This document shows, one piece after another, positions 60,501 to 64,000 of a DNA stretch of 64,000 nt. The first letter of the stretch is position 1; every line of letters begins with the position of its first letter. This DNA is from Metopolophium dirhodum. Taxonomy: Eukaryota > Arthropoda > Insecta > Hemiptera > Aphididae. Location: contig NC_083565.1 in NCBI RefSeq assembly GCF_019925205.1, positions 30,160,241 to 30,224,240 of the forward strand. Direction: 5' to 3'. The position numbers were made by a program, and so were the translations under genes. The notes under the pieces were generated by a model. That model did not search any database and had not been told where the DNA came from. It worked only from the letters and a program-made list of their open reading frames with translations.

Positions 60501-60779
60501 TTTGGCACTAACTGATTTAGTCCAAATTATTGTCTACTGGAAGATAATCGGGAAATAAATGCCGCACCGTGTGGACGCGTATTTGCCGCGCGGCACGTGG
60601 CCGACGGAGGCCGCGCGGCAAAAGCTGCTCCGTCTGGACGCGCCTTAAGACAATATTGACGTTAGTATAGTGATCATTACTAAATAAATATTGAAGTAGG
60701 TAAATACGTCCGTCGTATTATTATTGATACTAATTTTAGTCGTCGAGCTAATTTTACGCGTGTAAAGCCATTTAGCTAC

Positions 60780-61000
60780 AGGTAGTTACGTATAATATTA
60801 TATTATTATCATGTGTATTAAATCTGTCACAGGTTAAAAGTTATAAAACAATTGTTTAAGTGTATAATATGCTATTATGACGCACAGAACACGCACTCTC
60901 CCATATTATTATTATAATATAGGTACTCCTCGACATTATTGGCGTATAGTTACCTGTATAAAGTCATCATCATTATAATAGTGTATGATAATTGATAAGG
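60780..61000. repeat. Segment S, copy 2
   Basis: Shares TATCATGTGTATTAAAYCTG, TCACAGGTTAAAAGT, CACGCACTCTCCCATATTA and CGACATTATTGGCGTA with copy 3 about 600 bp downstream. Confidence 0.9.
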
Positions 61001-61179
61001 GGTGAATCAAATAGGGTACATTTTATGATAAAGCTGATAAAAAAATAAATATATATTACATATTTACATGCATTAATATTTTATTAATTTTTACTGGTAA
61101 TCATATCGGCGCATAGGAGCATTAATGGAGGGCCAATTATTTACTCCATTATGTTAGTGGTGCCGTCGCACACTCTGCC

Positions 61180-61197
61180 CCCCCCCCCCCCCCACCC
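61180..61197. repeat. Poly-C run
   Basis: About 17 C. Length in such runs is unreliable in assemblies. Confidence 0.8.
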
Positions 61198-61389
61198 AAA
61201 TGATGCCCCTGACGTGGGGTTGTCTGTATGGCACTCGTACTCTACTCGAGCAAATTCGTATTGGACATTCAGTCAGCGTGCTATAAATTAATTTATTCCT
61301 ATTTCTTATATTTCCTATATATTGTATTAATATATAGTACATAGGATTTGCCACAAAAAAAAAAAAATTGCACACCGGTGAAGCCAGCT

Positions 61390-61610
61390 AGACATTCAGC
61401 TACAGTTACGTTTAATATAATATTATTATCATGTGTATTAAACCTGTCACAGGTTAAAAGTCTTAAAATACTTGTCTACGTGTATATGCTATTATGACGC
61501 ACACAGCACGCACTCTCCCATATTATTATTATAATATACTCCTAGACATTATTGGCGTAGGTATATAAAGTCATAATTATTATAATAGTGTATACGAATA
61601 ACAGGACGTC
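61390..61610. repeat. Segment S, copy 3
   Basis: Direct duplicate of copy 2. The duplication extends further: ATTCAGTCAGCGYGCTAT occurs at about 61267 and 61785, so the whole unit is about 0.5-0.6 kb. Confidence 0.9.
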
Positions 61611-61959
61611 CGAGTTTCCGACGTTTTACCATCGGTTATTAGCTGCCAATATTAAATAATAATAATACAAAATTTATAATCAATGCGATATTACACGAGT
61701 GTATCTTAATCCATCTGATAAAATATGCGAGCGAGGGTGTCAGCGTGTGGCACGTGTATGCTCTGAACGAACGGTTTCGTTTGGCATTCAGTCAGCGCGC
61801 TATTAACTGATTTATTCCTATTACCTATGCATTTGCGGCCATATATTATTATTGACCATTATCATACACCTTATACAGTGTAAGGTCTACGCGCTATGCA
61901 CCCTCTATAATAATCATATAACTCCGCCAATTGTAAGTAAGAACATACCTTTTATTTTC

Positions 61960-62240
61960 GATTCTAAATTTTTGCGGCGATCCGTCGACGTGCAGGCTGC
62001 GTGGTCGATCATCGATATGCAAACCTAACGGCGGCGGCGGCGACGGCTCGACTGTACGTGGCGTATATTATAGGTACCGCAAAACTTATACCTGAACCGT
62101 GTTATACGTGACGCGGCCGTCTTTGTGTAATTGTTTTTCGCGCGGTCGAGAGGTGAAAACGAAAAGATGACTTGCGTCCGTTATTTCCGCGTGTGCGAGC
62201 GGACAGGAACTGCGACGACGACGGGGGCAAACGCATATTA
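61960..62240. promoter_or_regulatory. CpG-rich promoter-like block
   Basis: A compact CpG- and GC-rich stretch (CGGCGGCGGCGGCGACGG at about 62030, GACGCGGCCGTC, GCGACGACGACGGGGG) in AT-rich surroundings. Such islands often mark first exons or promoters in insects. A short ATG frame at 62167 gives MTCVRYFRVCERTGTATTTG and ends soon after. No confirmed TATA, splice donor or gene body. Confidence 0.35.
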
Positions 62241-63738
62241 ACAAACACCTATGGTACTCGCCGTGTGTACGTTATGCATATCGTATAATTTTTCGTAAAC
62301 ATAATATAATTATAAATATTACGTAAGTATTATGCATGTATTATATCCTCTGCAACCTTTATAAGTACATACAATAGTCGCGTACTACCGTTGTAGTACC
62401 GTGTATACAGGGTGCACGTATGACCGAGTGTTTGCGTTTTAATCGTATATAAATCGATCGCCTATAACAGCTGTAGTTAATTTATATTGAAAGTTATACT
62501 CACTCGAAAATCGACGATTTGATTGTTGAAATAATATTTACTTTGATAAATTATCTGTTAATCGCTATTTAAGAGGAGCAGTAGAGGATGACACAGCCTG
62601 TTGTCTCCGTTCAATACGCAGTCGTACATGTCTGCATAGGCACATAGGCGCAGATAGGGGGTCTTAGTCCCACTAGAATTTCTATAGCCCCCCCACCCAT
62701 AAACTAATGATTTCACTACTATAATTTAAAAGCATCATACAAATATCAAGTATAGACCTGAGCCCTCCCCCCCCCCAAATTTCAAACAATATTTACGCCA
62801 AGCATGAATACACTGTATAATATGTCTCTGTATAGGTACCGTACCGAAATGGAACATTTTTTAATTCAGCAGATTATATATTGTGTTGTTGGGTAAAAAC
62901 ATTAGGTGAGTAATGGGTATCTGTGTTTGTTTATACGTTGCGTTTTTACGGTGGTTACATTTTTTTTAACAAGTTATTTGGGCTATGTTTAAAATATTTT
63001 AACATAATCGTACATAACTCACTTATAGGATAAAAACTATCGTAGTTATTGTCCTAATTATTAAGAGTTATTCATTCTAATATTTATAAAGGTAACAACA
63101 TGGAATTGGTTTCTATCGAAGGAGTATTATATAGCTAGGAATCGGTTTTAGGTAGGTATATTATGTTTGTACCGAAAATCCTGACCACACAATATATTGT
63201 GGCAAATCGCCAAGTGGGTGTTGCACTACACCCTCTCAAGTATAGGAACCAGCTATACGCGTCTTTTAGTGGCTTTACATAAATCAGTTTTTATCAGATT
63301 CGTATTTCTATTACACAGAAAAAAAAATCACAATATTTATACTTTTGAGCTCATGTTATATATTTCGCAGTGCGATGCACCACTAATATATTTTACCAAT
63401 AATTCCAACAGGTAAATGCCTACATTTCAAACGTTCAATAAAATACACGATCAAAAGCATATGAAGCTATAACTGCAGTCTTCATCGCTGCAGTGATGGT
63501 TTTTAAACTCGATTGGAAAAAATAACCGTCATCAAAACGGTGGACTATATGATAAACACCCTGTAAGTATTATATTGTTATTATATTGTCTTAAAGGTAG
63601 AACGTATATTATAATATAAGAGACACGTGCAGAGTATATAATATAATATAATATTGTGTGCGCGATCTCCGTCATCGCGGTGTATACGTATACTATAATA
63701 ATAATATTATAATAGGTATAATACTTACATTATAATTA
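62241..63738. other. AT-rich intergenic DNA
   Basis: C-tracts near 62690 and 62766 may be edges of a decayed MITE (ATAGGCGCAGATAGGGGG inward on the left), but no good inverted partner exists. A plus-strand frame at 63197-63415 is unsupported. Confidence 0.4.
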
Positions 63739-63933
63739 TTATTTTGTTTTACGCGTATCTACGCCTATACGGTGGGAACATCCTCTCTGTGCGAATTTAT
63801 ATTCGAGGTGGATGGCCTCCTTCCGTTTATCGCACCACAGGCCGACATTCTGGTTAACGTAACACAAACTTAGGTGGTAGCTATATAGGCATGTTATTAA
63901 TATAATTATCATTATTGTATTGTACGCAGCCAT
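63739..63933 (-). CDS. Small ORF with signal-peptide-like start
   Basis: 64 codons. Residues 6-24 are a hydrophobic stretch (TIMIIILITCLYSYHLSLC), followed by a hydrophilic, Cys-containing tail (NQNVGLWCDKRKEAIHLEY, RGCSHRIGV). An acceptor-like ATCATAG lies four bases before the ATG, and a strong donor (AAT|GTAAGT) lies at about 63731 after the stop. It could be the first coding exon of a secreted protein, with the true donor at GC|GTAAAA before the stop. No family recognised and no homologous copy in the window; chance is possible. Confidence 0.35.
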   Translation of the reverse strand: MAAYNTIMIIILITCLYSYHLSLCYVNQNVGLWCDKRKEAIHLEYKFAQRGCSHRIGVDTRKTK

Positions 63934-64000
63934 ATTCTATGATATTACACGCATTGATTGTAATAGTAGTAGGGACTTACAATGTTAATTGTTTAATATT

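Larger units (their letters stand above)
57791..60645. mobile_element. PIF/Harbinger element, 2855 bp, perfect 36-bp TIRs
   Basis: The TIRs (57791-57826, 60610-60645) are identical, starting AGGCGCGTCCAGACGGAGCA and ending GCCGCGCGGC. They are flanked by the 3-bp duplication TAA (57788-57790, 60646-60648), the TWA target of PIF/Harbinger. Subterminal GCCGCGCGGC palindromes recur at least six times. It carries the two genes typical of the superfamily, a MADF/Myb-like protein and a DDE transposase, both defective, plus two nested elements. Confidence 0.93.

Noticed and set aside
62640..62810. Possible MITE with C-rich ends
   Set aside because: The two ends pair poorly and no target duplication is visible.
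1..64000. tRNA or rRNA genes
   Set aside because: No cloverleaf with B-box-like GTTCRANTC or rRNA core sequence was noticed; a covariance-model scan would be needed to exclude short or degenerate copies.

Overview
The window looks like insect nuclear DNA, most likely from an aphid or close relative. It is strongly AT-rich, carries short spliceosomal introns (GTAAGT donors, AATAAA poly(A) signals) and has no operons or bacterial signals. It is dominated by transposable elements of kinds common in aphid genomes (Helitron, hAT, PIF/Harbinger, Mutator-like, non-LTR), and short TTAGG-type repeats appear three times. Species assignment is inference. No complete conserved host gene is present.

Layout. 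1-4165: tandem satellite with monomers of about 200 and 234 bp and a recent internal duplication. 5075-11529: a 450-bp inverted repeat whose arms enclose a 4.0-kb DNA transposon (5738-9781) with a decayed spliced gene; one arm is split by a Mutator-like insertion with a 9-bp target duplication. 11540-18560: non-LTR relics, then five diverged copies of a minus-strand module ending in a splice donor, possibly decayed exons of a fast-evolving host gene family. 19137-23535: a high-copy non-coding repeat family ('family F') flanking the 3' exons of an unidentified host gene on the minus strand. 24259-25414 and 26578-28320: two hAT-like elements. 30789-37570: a foldback-like structure whose inverted arms are arrays of a roughly 47-bp unit, filled with family F copies. 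39200-44100: GC-richer, unidentified DNA. 44108-44772: 3' end of a non-LTR retrotransposon. 48361-53958: a near-complete but dead autonomous Helitron (Rep plus helicase, minus strand), interrupted by an LTR-like insert. 54812-55099: a MITE with perfect 30-bp TIRs. 55270-55870: short tandem repeats. 57791-60645: a PIF/Harbinger element with perfect 36-bp TIRs and a TAA target duplication, carrying a MADF gene and an internally deleted transposase, and itself containing a mini-Helitron and a hAT MITE. 60780-64000: a duplicated segment, a CpG-rich promoter-like block and a small putative secreted ORF.

How the parts relate. Nesting gives relative ages: several insertions can be checked against an empty copy inside the same window (the Mutator-like insert against the other arm; the hAT at 24.26 kb against the repeat at 55.84 kb; the Harbinger against the segmental copies at 60.9 and 61.5 kb). 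The autonomous Helitron and the mini-Helitron share both ends, so the large one belongs to the family that could once have mobilised the small one. No intact transposase, RT or Rep/helicase gene survives here.
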